In this document: in pieces, positions 16,801 to 25,447 of the stretch
Layout of the letters: the number at the start of each line of letters is the position of its first letter
How positions within the stretch are numbered: position 1 is the first letter of the stretch
Origin: Bacteroides caecigallinarum
GTDB lineage: Bacteria > Bacteroidota > Bacteroidia > Bacteroidales > Bacteroidaceae
Assembly: GCF_021530995.1 (NCBI RefSeq)
Contig: NZ_JADYTF010000007.1
Coordinates: 1 to 55,077, forward strand
Direction of reading: 5' to 3'
Length of the DNA stretch: 55,077 nt
Translations under genes and position numbers: made by a program
The notes under the pieces: generated by a model
Database searches by the model: none
What the model saw: only the letters and a program-made list of their open reading frames with translations
Told to the model about the DNA's origin: nothing

Positions 16801-18308
16801 TTATCCTTGATGTAAGGAATGAGGTAGCCGTAGCGAGCCTTGCAGTGAAAAATTTCTCAAAATATTATTATAACAACAAGGCTTATACTACACTTTATAA
16901 GCAGATAAGCGAGGATAAATCTTTGGAACAGTATTGTCAGAAAATGCAGAAATCTGCCAATAACAAAATTGTAGCTATAATGCTTTTTGCTGTATTGATA
17001 GTTGTTGGTCTTGTGGCATATTATGTTATCTATTTGAGGCGCATGCTCCATTACCGATATAATATGGAACAGGTTCTTACCATAAATCAGACTGTTTTTT
17101 CGGTTTCTGCTTCGGGTGATACACTAGAGAACACGTCTGAGATATGTACTCGGACCGTCAGTTCTTTGTTTCGTGATGTAAATGAACTTATAACTATTGA
17201 TAATCTAGTGATTGGGATATTTGATGAATCTGAGAATAAACTGTTTTTTTCATGGTATTCTGATTGTGATGATGAAATCCTTTTTGAAAAACTTAATAAG
17301 TCGTATATTAGCAAAAGTGTAATTTATGACGAGGAAAAACAATGGATGGTTTTACCTTTGCGTGTGGATTCTGCTTCAGGAGCAAATTACATAGGAGTGA
17401 TAGGACTGAAATGTATTGATAAATCCGTTCGTGAGGAAGACCGTATTTTACTTGAACTTGTGAGCGAATATCTTGGTGTGGCATTATATCATACGATAGT
17501 TCAGGTGGAGAGGAGATTCCAGGATATAGAACTGGCTAAAGATGAAGCAGCCAGAGCTGAACATGAAGAAAACACGCTTCATGTCCAAAATCTTGTTCTT
17601 GATAATTGTCTTTCAACTATCAAACACGAAACAATATATTATCCGGGACGTCTGAGGAAGATTGTAGAGCAGGTGAGAGCTGAATATTCTTCAAACTCTG
17701 ATGGTAAAGAAATGGATAAAAGTCTTCAGGATATGGAAGAACTCGTGTCTTATTATAAAGAAATATTTACACTTTTGTCGTCGAATGCATCACGTATGTT
17801 GGACGGAGTTACATTTAGACGTTCATTGATAAATGTTTCAGACCTTATAGCTTATGCGGATAAGTATTATAGGAAGTTGGTAAGGCGTATGACTGTTTAT
17901 CCTTCTTTGAAGATTGATATGGAATGTGAATGCGTAATATCAGGTGATGAAATTTTGCTTCGTTTTATATTGGAGAATCTTTTGGATGAGGCATTGCGGT
18001 ATAATTCTGATGGTGAAATAATTCTTTCTGTAAGTAAGGATGGATGTTTTGCCAGATTTGAATTTACTGACAGGCGACGTAACTTTAAACAGGAGGAACT
18101 GAATCTGTTGTTTTATCCTGACAGTGCAAAAGTTAAAGTGTCTGAATATGGTGATACTCTTTCCGGAGCAGAGTATCTGATATGCAAGCAGATTATAAGA
18201 GATCATGATGAGTTTGCAGGAAGAAGAGGATGCCGTATCAATGCCAAAGTAGCTGATGATGGTATAGGATTCTGTGTGTGGTTTACCATTCCATTGAGTA
18301 GTAGATAA
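13872..18308 (+). CDS. Double-module sensor histidine kinase-like protein
   Basis: A 1478-residue inner-membrane protein made of two kinase-like halves. Half 1: lipoprotein-type signal (FFASC), helical TPR-like sensor region to about 430, membrane helix 433-457, dimerisation-like helices near 600-690 and an intact ATPase (N-box Asn744 in TENARKY, G1 DNGPGLS at 772, G2 GHGFGL at 812). At the expected phospho-acceptor site (KKACVAIVNGIVP) there is no histidine. Half 2: membrane or signal-like helix 859-877, second periplasmic region, helix 1032-1056, GAF-like region and a helix with His1252 (STIKHETIYYP), but a degraded ATPase (Glu1373 for the N-box Asn; no glycines after Asp1400). It resembles Bacteroides proteins with DUF5112/DUF5113 domains (recalled, not checked). 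Its regulator follows after 29 bases. Confidence 0.82.
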   Translation: MKRFFGGFITLFIIVFFASCHRYVVKYDLVSKVDSLNNLSYRMRYKNLTESAYLAEKAYNMVSSDCSNYPEVLNNLAFCAYMNMDFVKSMELFSNVISVSDNEIECLVADVGLMKICQRTSSNKEFYDYRNRAQRRIKRIMQDRVIETDSTLSARFNYALSEFHITSGVYFYYLQQEKESLAEIDAIDIDKIESDTAQFLNYMYMRGSGGMYSASTPEDVVIGEFGYLMDCLRISHEQGYKYFEANALQAMAEILNFRSNRTLISERRKGWLEVVNEDDCPIDSLPLNMSERALELFKDYGDWYQISGAYRTMATYYNYIGSPERALPLLDTALQYVNKHHEKYYACTDTTDRLKTYDRYFPYSLELKWINNDGIMTVPEWIARLREQLSRTYSAMGMKPESDYNRNIYLDILDYTRQDKELESRYTALDRESYLLNVLLIMVILGFFILAIVLIMLNRFWRIRNNLYIDKLNKVLLVCRNTTAAIPEEASDSEEVVKMVENAVRPDVLSITASDDLWIELVSSADTDDRPEWIVSGKLPVFELIAPGKDIPVGKMWLKKNGKLRRDEMSMMRLITPYMAWTIENGLNLMMLADTRIRLEQEEYIHRLHIEDNKRQNETKKACVAIVNGIVPYIDRVINEVAKLRNASFARDNDIRNGKLQYIEELLSKINDYNDILAVWIKMKQGDISLNIENFSLDSLFDVIEKGKHSFEVKKQRLDIEKSDLVVKADKSLTLFMINTLTENARKYTPYGGEVIVSASEGDDYVEVSVKDNGPGLSKSDVEHILNEKVYDSGKIGIDTACDMEELAKQKGHGFGLMNCKGIIEKYKKTSPVFGVCKFGIESEPGKGSRFYFRLPKGVKKILSVIIFLISFTHVFAESTDTFVFKDKAPITDEAYIVTGYDSLLSIANAFANMVYESNVRADYDKALVLADSAFYYMNMHYQKYSGKKGPLLDTNSQEEAPELVWLNEKFDTDYYIILDVRNEVAVASLAVKNFSKYYYNNKAYTTLYKQISEDKSLEQYCQKMQKSANNKIVAIMLFAVLIVVGLVAYYVIYLRRMLHYRYNMEQVLTINQTVFSVSASGDTLENTSEICTRTVSSLFRDVNELITIDNLVIGIFDESENKLFFSWYSDCDDEILFEKLNKSYISKSVIYDEEKQWMVLPLRVDSASGANYIGVIGLKCIDKSVREEDRILLELVSEYLGVALYHTIVQVERRFQDIELAKDEAARAEHEENTLHVQNLVLDNCLSTIKHETIYYPGRLRKIVEQVRAEYSSNSDGKEMDKSLQDMEELVSYYKEIFTLLSSNASRMLDGVTFRRSLINVSDLIAYADKYYRKLVRRMTVYPSLKIDMECECVISGDEILLRFILENLLDEALRYNSDGEIILSVSKDGCFARFEFTDRRRNFKQEELNLLFYPDSAKVKVSEYGDTLSGAEYLICKQIIRDHDEFAGRRGCRINAKVADDGIGFCVWFTIPLSSR

Positions 18309-18337
18309 AAAGTTTATATTGGATAAAAGATATATTT

Positions 18338-19060
18338 ATGGAAAAATTTAAAGTAATAATAGTAGAAGACGTAAAACTGGAATTAAAAGGAACAGAAGAG
18401 ATATTCCGTCATGAGATACCAAATGCGGAAGTTATAGGCACTGCCATGACAGAAGCTGAATTTTGGACATTGATGGAGACAAAGACTCCGGATATGGTGT
18501 TGCTTGATTTGGGATTGGGAGGGTCCACCACTATAGGTGTGGAAATATGTGCCAGACTCCATAAGGAAAGACCTGAAATAAAGGTTCTGATATTTACGGG
18601 CGAGGTGCTGAATGAGAAGTTATGGGTTGATGCTCTTAATGCGGGAGCCGATGGTATAATCCTAAAGACAGGAGAACTGCTTACGGCTGTTGACGTACAG
18701 GCTGTTATGGAAGGCAAGAAACTTGTCTTCAATTATCCTATATTGGAGAAGATTGTTGCACGTTTCAAACAGAGTGTGGCTGCCGAGCAAAGACGTCAGG
18801 AGGCAATTATTAATTACGATATTGATGAGTACGATGAGCGTTTGCTTCGTCATCTGGCATTAGGTTATACCAAGGAAATGATTACTAATCTCAAGGCTAT
18901 GCCTTTCGGGGTGAAATCTATAGAAAAACGGCAGAATGAATTGATAAACAGATTGTTCCGTTCTGATGAAAGGATAGGAGTAAATGCTTGTAGGCTTGTG
19001 ACACGTGCTTTCGAGCTTAGAATTCTTGATATAGACAATCTTGAACCTGATGAGGAATAA
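18338..19060 (+). CDS. Response regulator with LuxR-like output domain
   Basis: A 240-residue regulator. The receiver domain (1-120) keeps Asp11, the phospho-acceptor Asp57 (VLLDLGLGG), Thr87 and Lys110. The C-terminal part (about 165-230) looks like a divergent NarL/LuxR helix-turn-helix (YDERLLRHLALGYTKEMITNL...GVKSIEKR), so it probably binds DNA. It lies 29 bases after the double kinase gene and overlaps the next gene by 11 bases, so the three form one operon. Target genes are unknown. Confidence 0.86.
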   Translation: MEKFKVIIVEDVKLELKGTEEIFRHEIPNAEVIGTAMTEAEFWTLMETKTPDMVLLDLGLGGSTTIGVEICARLHKERPEIKVLIFTGEVLNEKLWVDALNAGADGIILKTGELLTAVDVQAVMEGKKLVFNYPILEKIVARFKQSVAAEQRRQEAIINYDIDEYDERLLRHLALGYTKEMITNLKAMPFGVKSIEKRQNELINRLFRSDERIGVNACRLVTRAFELRILDIDNLEPDEE

Positions 19061-19754
19061 AAATATTATACATCCTGCCACTGTCTTTTTTCTGCTTTGG
19101 TGGCTAGTGGCATTATTGTCATGGATAGGCAGCGTCTATGCATGGGAAGGTGTAAGAAATATAATCAGTACTGAAGCATTGAGGTGGTTCCTCAGGTATA
19201 CGGAAGAAAATCTGATGTCCTCGCCTGCGCTTTATCTCGTTATAATTTTTTTTATGTCATTCGGACTGTTTGTACATTCCGGCATGAGTGATGTGTTTTT
19301 GCGTATTTTTAAGCATGATCGTAAGCTGTCCGGTAAAGAAAAAAAATCGTTGGTGGCATCTGCTATTGTTGCTATTGCCTATTTTATTTTATATGCAATC
19401 TTGGCATGGGGACCATGGAATATCGTGCGTGGTGTAACAGGAAGATATGTTGATTCTCCTCTGCACGATGGGGCATTCTGCATATTGTCAATAGGTATAG
19501 GTATTACTTCAATGGTTTACGGATATTCTTCAGACCGATATAGGAATGATACGGATATTGTAAATGGTATGTCATATTTGTTTTCCCGTCTTCCGTCATA
19601 TCTTGTTTCATTGTTTTTCGTTATACAGTTTATGGTTGTATTCAGTTACAGTGGTTTGCCTGTATGTATGGGAATAACAGATGTAGCGCTTGATTTAGTT
19701 TATTGGATATGTTGTATTGTCCCTTTATTATGGGCTTATTATAAACAGACTTGA
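19050..19754 (+). CDS. AbgT-like short membrane protein
   Basis: A 234-residue protein with about six hydrophobic helices. Its first 60 residues (HPATVFFLLWWLVALLSWIG, then EALRWFLRYTEENL) resemble the start of AbgT-family transporters, which export p-aminobenzoyl-glutamate or sulfonamides and are about 500 residues long. This protein is less than half that size and then departs from the family as far as can be judged, so transport function is doubtful. The ATG at 19050 overlaps the regulator gene (ATGAGGAATAA), implying coupled translation with the two-component system. It could be an accessory sensor or inhibitor; this is speculation. Confidence 0.55.
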   Translation: MRNKNIIHPATVFFLLWWLVALLSWIGSVYAWEGVRNIISTEALRWFLRYTEENLMSSPALYLVIIFFMSFGLFVHSGMSDVFLRIFKHDRKLSGKEKKSLVASAIVAIAYFILYAILAWGPWNIVRGVTGRYVDSPLHDGAFCILSIGIGITSMVYGYSSDRYRNDTDIVNGMSYLFSRLPSYLVSLFFVIQFMVVFSYSGLPVCMGITDVALDLVYWICCIVPLLWAYYKQT

Positions 19755-19807
19755 ATTAAATATAATTAAAATGACATTAATATTTCCGATATTAAATTCT
19801 AATGATA

Positions 19808-19815
19808 TAAATTTG
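19808..19815 (+). promoter_or_regulatory. -7 box of the TlpA-like lipoprotein gene
   Basis: TAAATTTG matches the -7 consensus, 29 bases before the ATG at 19845. A TTTC near 19783-19786 could be a weak -33 element. Confidence 0.5.
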
Positions 19816-19844
19816 CAAACAATAATTTTATATTTAAAACAGAA

Positions 19845-20945
19845 ATGAAAAAAGGATTACTATTTGCTGCAGTTGGTGTGATGGCATTGGCTGCATGTCA
19901 GGAAAAAGGTGGTTATACCATCAACGGTACTATCGCCGGAGCTAAGGATGGCGAATATGTTTATATGCGTTATTACGATGGAAGAGAAGCTTTCACATTG
20001 GATTCTGCCATAGTAAAGAACGGTAAGTTTGAGTTCAAGGGAATGCCTGATTCGGTCTTTGCCCCAAAGTTCATAATATACGGTAATGAAGATCAGAATA
20101 TCAATGCAACAGTTTTTGTTGAAGATGGTACAATCAATGTTGATATGGCTGAAGGAAATTCTAAAGTTTCAGGAACTCCATCAAACGATGCTTTTGCTGC
20201 ATTTATAGAGAAATATTCAGGTTTTGAAAATCAGATGACTGCTATTGCTACTACTTTCCGTACAGATACTACTCTTACAGATGTACAGAAAGATTCATTG
20301 GTTGAAGCTTACGATAAAGTATCTGAAGAATGCATGGATTATGTTTATGCACAGACAGAAGCAAACATCAACAATGCTGTAGGTGCCTATATGTTACAGT
20401 CTAATGGACTTTCATTCGAAGTGGAACAGGCAAATGCCTTGCTTGAAAAGTTGCCTCAGAAGTTCCTTGCATCTTCGGCAATGACACGTTTGAAAGAACA
20501 TGTTGACAATGCAATGAATACAGTTGTTGGAAAGAAATATATTGATTTTACAATGAATACTCCTGAAGGTGAAACTGTAAAACTTTCTGACTTTGTAGGT
20601 AAGAACAAATATACTCTTATTGATTTCTGGGCTAGCTGGTGCGGACCTTGCCGTCAGGAAATGCCTAACGTGGTAGATGCATACAAACAGTTCAAGTCTA
20701 AAGGTTTCGGTATAGTAGGTGTGTCTTTGGATAAAGATGCTGACAAATGGAAACAGGCTATCAAGGATTTGAACATTACATGGCCACAGATGTCTGACCT
20801 TAAGGCATGGCAGTGTGAAGGTGCTAAGTTGTATGGTGTACGTGCTATCCCTGCTACAGTTCTTGTTGATCAGGAAGGAAACATTGTTGCCAGAGATTTG
20901 CGTGGCGAAGATATTGCTGCTAAATTGGAAGAACTGTTGAAATAA
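19845..20945 (+). CDS. TlpA-like thiol-disulfide oxidoreductase lipoprotein
   Basis: A 366-residue periplasmic lipoprotein: signal peptide with lipobox ALAAC (Cys18), an N-terminal DUF4369-like beta domain (YTINGTIAGAKDGEYVYMRY), a helical linker and a C-terminal thioredoxin fold from about residue 230 with the redox motif ASWCGPCRQEMP and a cis-Pro site (RAIPATVLVD). Proteins of this type reduce disulfides in the cell envelope, for example for cytochrome c maturation. It stands alone, with its own promoter and a strong terminator. Confidence 0.9.
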   Translation: MKKGLLFAAVGVMALAACQEKGGYTINGTIAGAKDGEYVYMRYYDGREAFTLDSAIVKNGKFEFKGMPDSVFAPKFIIYGNEDQNINATVFVEDGTINVDMAEGNSKVSGTPSNDAFAAFIEKYSGFENQMTAIATTFRTDTTLTDVQKDSLVEAYDKVSEECMDYVYAQTEANINNAVGAYMLQSNGLSFEVEQANALLEKLPQKFLASSAMTRLKEHVDNAMNTVVGKKYIDFTMNTPEGETVKLSDFVGKNKYTLIDFWASWCGPCRQEMPNVVDAYKQFKSKGFGIVGVSLDKDADKWKQAIKDLNITWPQMSDLKAWQCEGAKLYGVRAIPATVLVDQEGNIVARDLRGEDIAAKLEELLK

Positions 20946-20965
20946 TTTCGGATACCATGAGCAAT

Positions 20966-21004
20966 AAAAAAACGAAGAGACTTTTTCAGTCTCTTCGTTT
21001 TTTT
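20966..21004. terminator. Strong bidirectional terminator
   Basis: Perfect 17-bp stem, AAAAAAACGAAGAGACT (20966-20982) with AGTCTCTTCGTTTTTTT (20988-21004), and a 5-base loop, between the convergent TlpA and DUF1573 genes. Confidence 0.9.
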
Positions 21005-21005
21005 A

Positions 21006-21404
21006 TTATTTTACGTCAGCCGCCGGCATCATATCGCCTTTGACAATAAGGCGTGTAATCTCGGACTTACCGTTAGTGCGCAGTGTAATGGTTTTCTGGA
21101 ATCTTCCTGGAAACTTGCCTGCACCGTTATAAGTAACAATTATCTCACCGCTTTCGCCTGGTTTGATAGGTTCTTTAGGATACTGCGGAACTGTACATCC
21201 ACAAGTCGCTATAGCCTGGTGAATAACTAGAGGACCGTCGCCTACATTGGTGAATTTGAATGTACATGTCACTTTCGGACTGCTCTCGGAAAAACTGCCG
21301 AAATCATGTGTCGTTTTCTCAAATTTTATTTCTGCCGTTCCGGCAGCCATTACCATTATTATACCCATAAAGAGCATTAAAGTGGTAAGAATAAACTTCC
21401 TCAT
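21006..21404 (-). CDS. DUF1573 secreted protein
   Basis: A 132-residue protein with a cleavable signal peptide (about 1-20, ending VMAAGTA) and one DUF1573 domain of immunoglobulin/MSP-like beta fold (THDFGSFSE, FTNVGDGPLVI, ATCGCTVPQYP, KPGESGEIIVTY). The ATCGCTVP motif with two cysteines is characteristic. Such proteins are abundant in Bacteroidetes and are exported to the periplasm; their function is not established. It is monocistronic as far as seen. Confidence 0.88.
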   Translation of the reverse strand: MRKFILTTLMLFMGIIMVMAAGTAEIKFEKTTHDFGSFSESSPKVTCTFKFTNVGDGPLVIHQAIATCGCTVPQYPKEPIKPGESGEIIVTYNGAGKFPGRFQKTITLRTNGKSEITRLIVKGDMMPAADVK

Positions 21405-21507
21405 ATACTTCTATTTTATATTAATCGTTGCGAATTTAGTTTATAATTCAATCTGTAAATGTTTTTAATCACTTAAATTAACAGAACAAGTCCCTATATT
21501 GTTCAAT

Positions 21508-23724
21508 TTAACCTCGGTTTACTTGTTTTACGCCTTTCACTGTTCTGAGTTTCTTTATAAGAGCCTCCAGTTTGGAAATATCGTCCACCATTACCGTAAG
21601 CATACCGGAGAACAGTCCGTCGTGAGAATCCACACTTATTGATCTCAGCAGAATGTTGTTTTCTTTGTTGATGATAGAAGTGATGTTTGTCACAATTCCG
21701 ATATCATCATGACCTACGATGCGAAGCGTGATAGGGTATTGTTTGCCCTGACTCTTTCCTGCCCATCTTGCCCGTACTATACGGTATGGGAAGCGCGCCT
21801 TCATTTCCGGAGCGTTAGGACAGTCGCAGCGGTGAATCTTGATTCCTCCTGATATGGTCACGAAACCGAATACATCATCACCATAAATAGGATTGCAGCA
21901 TTTTGCAAGATTGAAGTCTATTCCTTTCAGATTCTGGTCTATTACCAGCACATCATCTTTGAAATAGTCCTTAGTGTCGGCTGTCTGCTGCAGGTTGTAT
22001 CCTTCAGCACTTCTGTAGATTACTTCCTCACGCTGTTCAGTCTCGCGTTTCTGCATCTCCAGATATTTGTCTATTATACTGTTTATATCACTGCTTTCAT
22101 CGGATATACTCTTATAAAAATCGGTAACGCTCTTGAATCCCATTTTCTTGATTAGTCTCATCAGTATGGATTCGTCGTATTCAATCTTTTTGTTCTTGAA
22201 CTTACGCTCCAGAGTTTCTTTGGCAAACTGTGTCTGTCGTGCTGCAATTTCTTTCAGCGCCTGTCGTATTTTTGTTCTGGCTTTCGATGTGGTGACAAAA
22301 TTCAGCCAGTCTTGTTTTGGAGCCTGAGTGTTAGAGGTCATAATCTCCACCTGGTCTCCGCTGTTAAGGACTTGTTTCAGCTGGACATTCTTTCCGTTTA
22401 CCCTTGCACCTATACACTTGCTTCCCAGGTTTGTATGAATTGTAAAAGCAAAGTCGAGTACCGTGGCTCCCTGAGGAAGTTTGTAGAGGTCGCCTTTTGG
22501 AGTAAATACGAATACCTCATCCTTGTACAGGTCGAGTTTGAACTGATCCATGGCCTCTATGTCGCTGTCTGCATTTTCCAGAGTCTCGCGTATGGAGTTT
22601 AGCCATTCGTCAAGTCCTGTCTCGCCTTTTATACCTTTATATCTCCAGTGTGCGGCAAGACCTTTCTCGGCTATTTCGTCCATTCTTTCCGTACGTATCT
22701 GTACCTCCACCCATTTTCCTTCAGGACCCATAACGGTGATGTGTAGCGATTCGTACCCGTTGCTTTTAGGCACGGACAGCCAGTCGCGCAGACGTTTAGG
22801 GTTAGGCAGATACATGTCTGTCACAATCGAATACGCCTGCCAGCATTCCTGTTTCTCCTTTTCCAGTTCAGAGTCCAGGATTATTCTTATGGCAAACAGG
22901 TCGTAAACACCTTCGAACGGACAGCCTTGTTTTTTCATTTTTTGATATATGGAGTGGATGGACTTGGTTCTTCCCTTCATATGGAATTTCAGTCCGGCTT
23001 CCTCCAGTTTCTTCTTTATAGGCTCGATAAAAGCGTCTATATATCTGTCGCGCGCCTGTTTTGTAGCGTTCAGTTTATCCTTGATATGATAATAAATGTC
23101 ATGCTGTGTATATTTCAGAGAGAGATCCTCAAGTTCTGACTTTAATTTATATAAACCCAGCTTGTGCGCCAGTGGGGCATACAGATATGCAGCTTCATTA
23201 GAAACCATGATTCTGGCTTCATCATTCTCTGAGTCCTTTATCTGTCGCATCAGGTTCACCCTGTCGGCAATTATGATGAGAATGACTCTCATGTCTTCTG
23301 CAAACGATAGCAGAAGGTTTCTGAAGTTTTCCGATTCTATAGTCGGACTTTTTGCATAAAGTTCATTGATTTTTACAAGACCTTTGATTATTCCGGCTAC
23401 ATCTTCCCCATATTCGTTTTTTACTTCATCAAGAGTGCAAAGATTGTATTTCACAGATTCGTGAAGCATTATACCCAGTATGGAGGCACGGCGCATACCT
23501 ATCTCTTCGGCCACAATGACGGCTGTCTGCATGTCTTTTATTATAGGATTCATTCCAAATGCATTTCTCGGAATACCCCCGTTTTTCATCACCTTTATAA
23601 GATGCGATTTTATCTTTCTGCAATCGTCCTTTTGTAGAGTATCTTTTGATAGCCTTAGTAGTTTTTTATATAATGTAAAGAGTAATTCTTTTTCATCGCT
23701 GTTAAAAAAAGCTGTTTCTTCCAT
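21508..23724 (-). CDS. RelA/SpoT-family (p)ppGpp synthetase
   Basis: Stringent-response enzyme of 738 residues. Order: HD hydrolase-like domain (about 25-180), synthetase domain (about 210-350, with VPKSNGYESLHITV and VEVQIRTERMDE), TGS (about 380-440, DLYKLPQGATVLDFAF), helical region, a zinc-finger-like segment (CCNPIYGDD, HRCDCPNA) and a C-terminal ACT domain. In the hydrolase motif the usual HD reads HE (88-89) and the usual ED reads KY (92-93), so ppGpp hydrolysis is probably lost and the protein would act as a RelA-like synthetase. A 15-residue longer start at 23769 is possible; the shorter start was preferred because a promoter-like TACCTTTA lies between the two. Confidence 0.88.
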   Translation of the reverse strand: MEETAFFNSDEKELLFTLYKKLLRLSKDTLQKDDCRKIKSHLIKVMKNGGIPRNAFGMNPIIKDMQTAVIVAEEIGMRRASILGIMLHESVKYNLCTLDEVKNEYGEDVAGIIKGLVKINELYAKSPTIESENFRNLLLSFAEDMRVILIIIADRVNLMRQIKDSENDEARIMVSNEAAYLYAPLAHKLGLYKLKSELEDLSLKYTQHDIYYHIKDKLNATKQARDRYIDAFIEPIKKKLEEAGLKFHMKGRTKSIHSIYQKMKKQGCPFEGVYDLFAIRIILDSELEKEKQECWQAYSIVTDMYLPNPKRLRDWLSVPKSNGYESLHITVMGPEGKWVEVQIRTERMDEIAEKGLAAHWRYKGIKGETGLDEWLNSIRETLENADSDIEAMDQFKLDLYKDEVFVFTPKGDLYKLPQGATVLDFAFTIHTNLGSKCIGARVNGKNVQLKQVLNSGDQVEIMTSNTQAPKQDWLNFVTTSKARTKIRQALKEIAARQTQFAKETLERKFKNKKIEYDESILMRLIKKMGFKSVTDFYKSISDESSDINSIIDKYLEMQKRETEQREEVIYRSAEGYNLQQTADTKDYFKDDVLVIDQNLKGIDFNLAKCCNPIYGDDVFGFVTISGGIKIHRCDCPNAPEMKARFPYRIVRARWAGKSQGKQYPITLRIVGHDDIGIVTNITSIINKENNILLRSISVDSHDGLFSGMLTVMVDDISKLEALIKKLRTVKGVKQVNRG

Positions 23725-23853
23725 GACTTTATCCTTTTTCTTGTGTGTAAAGGTAGTTTTTTTCTTCATTATATTAGTTATATTTCGTCCTTTTTTATAA
23801 TTTTGAGCAGATTTCTATACTATTGAACGAATTCATTACTTAATTTATACAAT

Positions 23854-25374
23854 ATGTTAACACAAGAAGACAAAGATTTATTGGCTAAGAAAGGCATTTC
23901 CGAACAACAGATTGCCGAACAGTTAGCTTGTTTCGAAAAAGGTTTCCCTTTTCTAAAATTATTTGCAGCTGCATCAGTAGAGAACCGTGGTATAATGCTT
24001 GCGGGTGAAGAAGCACAGAAAACATATCTTGCAGCTTGGGATGCATATAAGCAAGACGATAAGAAAATAGTCAAATTTGTACCTGCGTCTGGTGCTGCCA
24101 GCCGTATGTTCAAGAATATGTTCGAATTCCTTGGCGCAGATTATGATGTTCCTACAACCGATTTCGAAAAGAAATTCTTTAACAATATCAAGAATTTTGC
24201 TTTTTATGCCGACCTTGATGCTGCTTGCGTAAAGAACAACGGTAAAGGTATTGAGGCTTTGATTTCAGAAGGCAACTATAAAGCTGTTGTTGCTAATCTT
24301 CTGGAATCTGCCGGCTTGAACTACGGAGCATTGCCAAAAGGTTTGCTTAAATTCCATAAATATGAAGACGGCGTTCGTACTCCGCTCGAAGAGCATCTTG
24401 TAGAAGGAGCTTTGTATGCTGCCGGAAAGAGTGGGGAAGTGAATGTACATTTCACTGTATCTACAGAACATCGTGAACTGTTTGCAAAACTTGTAGATGA
24501 AAAGGTTGCTCAGTACGCTGCTAAATATGGTGTAAAATACAACATCAGCTTCTCTGAACAGAAACCAAGCACAGATACAGTTGCTGCAGATATGGAGAAC
24601 AAACCATTCCGTGATAACGGCAAACTTTTGTTCCGTCCGGGCGGTCACGGCGCATTGATAGAAAACCTGAATGACCTTGATGCAGATATAGTATTTATCA
24701 AGAATATAGATAATGTAGTTCCTGACAGACTGAAGGGTGATACAGTAACTTATAAGAAGTTGCTTGCCGGAGTTCTTGTAACACTTCAGAAACAGGCTTT
24801 CGAATATCTTCAGCTGCTTGACAGCGGTCATTATCGTCATGATGAATTGGAAAATATCATCCGTTTCGTACAGCAGCAGCTCCACTGCCGCAAGGATGAT
24901 ATAAAGGATATGGAAGATGCCGACCTGGTAATTTACCTGCGTAAGAAACTTAACCGTCCTATGCGTGTCTGCGGTATGGTTAAGAATGTGGGCGAACCTG
25001 GTGGTGGTCCGTTCCTTGCTTATAATCCTGACGGAACAGTTTCATTGCAGATTTTGGAAAGTTCACAGATTGACATGAACGATCCTGAAAAGAAAGCAAT
25101 GTTCGAAAAAGGTACACACTTCAATCCGGTTGACCTGGTTTGTGCCGTTCGCGACTATAAGGGCAACAAGTTCAATCTTGTGAATTATGTTGACAAGGCT
25201 ACAGGATTTATTTCATATAAATCAAAAGGCGGCAAGGAACTTAAGGCACTTGAACTTCCGGGATTGTGGAATGGCTCAATGAGTGACTGGAACACTATCT
25301 TCGTTGAAGTTCCTTTGAGCACATTCAATCCGGTTAAGACTGTAAATGACTTGCTGAGAGAACAGCACCAGTAA
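23854..25374 (+). CDS. DUF4301 family protein
   Basis: A 506-residue cytoplasmic protein of the Bacteroidetes family DUF4301. Visible segments include VPASGAASRMFK (about 74-85), LPKGLLKFHKY, RPGGHGALIENLNDLDADI and VCGMVKNVGEPGGGPF. The first and third resemble the nucleotide- and sugar-binding loops of nucleotidyltransferases such as UDP-sugar pyrophosphorylases, so a GT-A-like fold is likely; no substrate can be assigned. It is probably well expressed. It is divergent from the relA-like gene and ends at a strong terminator. Confidence 0.85.
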   Translation: MLTQEDKDLLAKKGISEQQIAEQLACFEKGFPFLKLFAAASVENRGIMLAGEEAQKTYLAAWDAYKQDDKKIVKFVPASGAASRMFKNMFEFLGADYDVPTTDFEKKFFNNIKNFAFYADLDAACVKNNGKGIEALISEGNYKAVVANLLESAGLNYGALPKGLLKFHKYEDGVRTPLEEHLVEGALYAAGKSGEVNVHFTVSTEHRELFAKLVDEKVAQYAAKYGVKYNISFSEQKPSTDTVAADMENKPFRDNGKLLFRPGGHGALIENLNDLDADIVFIKNIDNVVPDRLKGDTVTYKKLLAGVLVTLQKQAFEYLQLLDSGHYRHDELENIIRFVQQQLHCRKDDIKDMEDADLVIYLRKKLNRPMRVCGMVKNVGEPGGGPFLAYNPDGTVSLQILESSQIDMNDPEKKAMFEKGTHFNPVDLVCAVRDYKGNKFNLVNYVDKATGFISYKSKGGKELKALELPGLWNGSMSDWNTIFVEVPLSTFNPVKTVNDLLREQHQ

Positions 25375-25395
25375 TTTTGAGGAATTATAATAAAT

Positions 25396-25447
25396 AAAAT
25401 ATGCATGCAGAGTGGCATTTCCCACTGTCTGCATGCATATTTTTTTA
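25396..25447. terminator. Bidirectional terminator
   Basis: A 16-bp stem, AAAATATGCATGCAGA (25396-25411) with its complement at 25428-25443, plus an inner GTGG/CCAC pairing and a T run. It serves DUF4301 and the convergent GNAT gene, whose stop codon lies at its edge. Confidence 0.85.
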
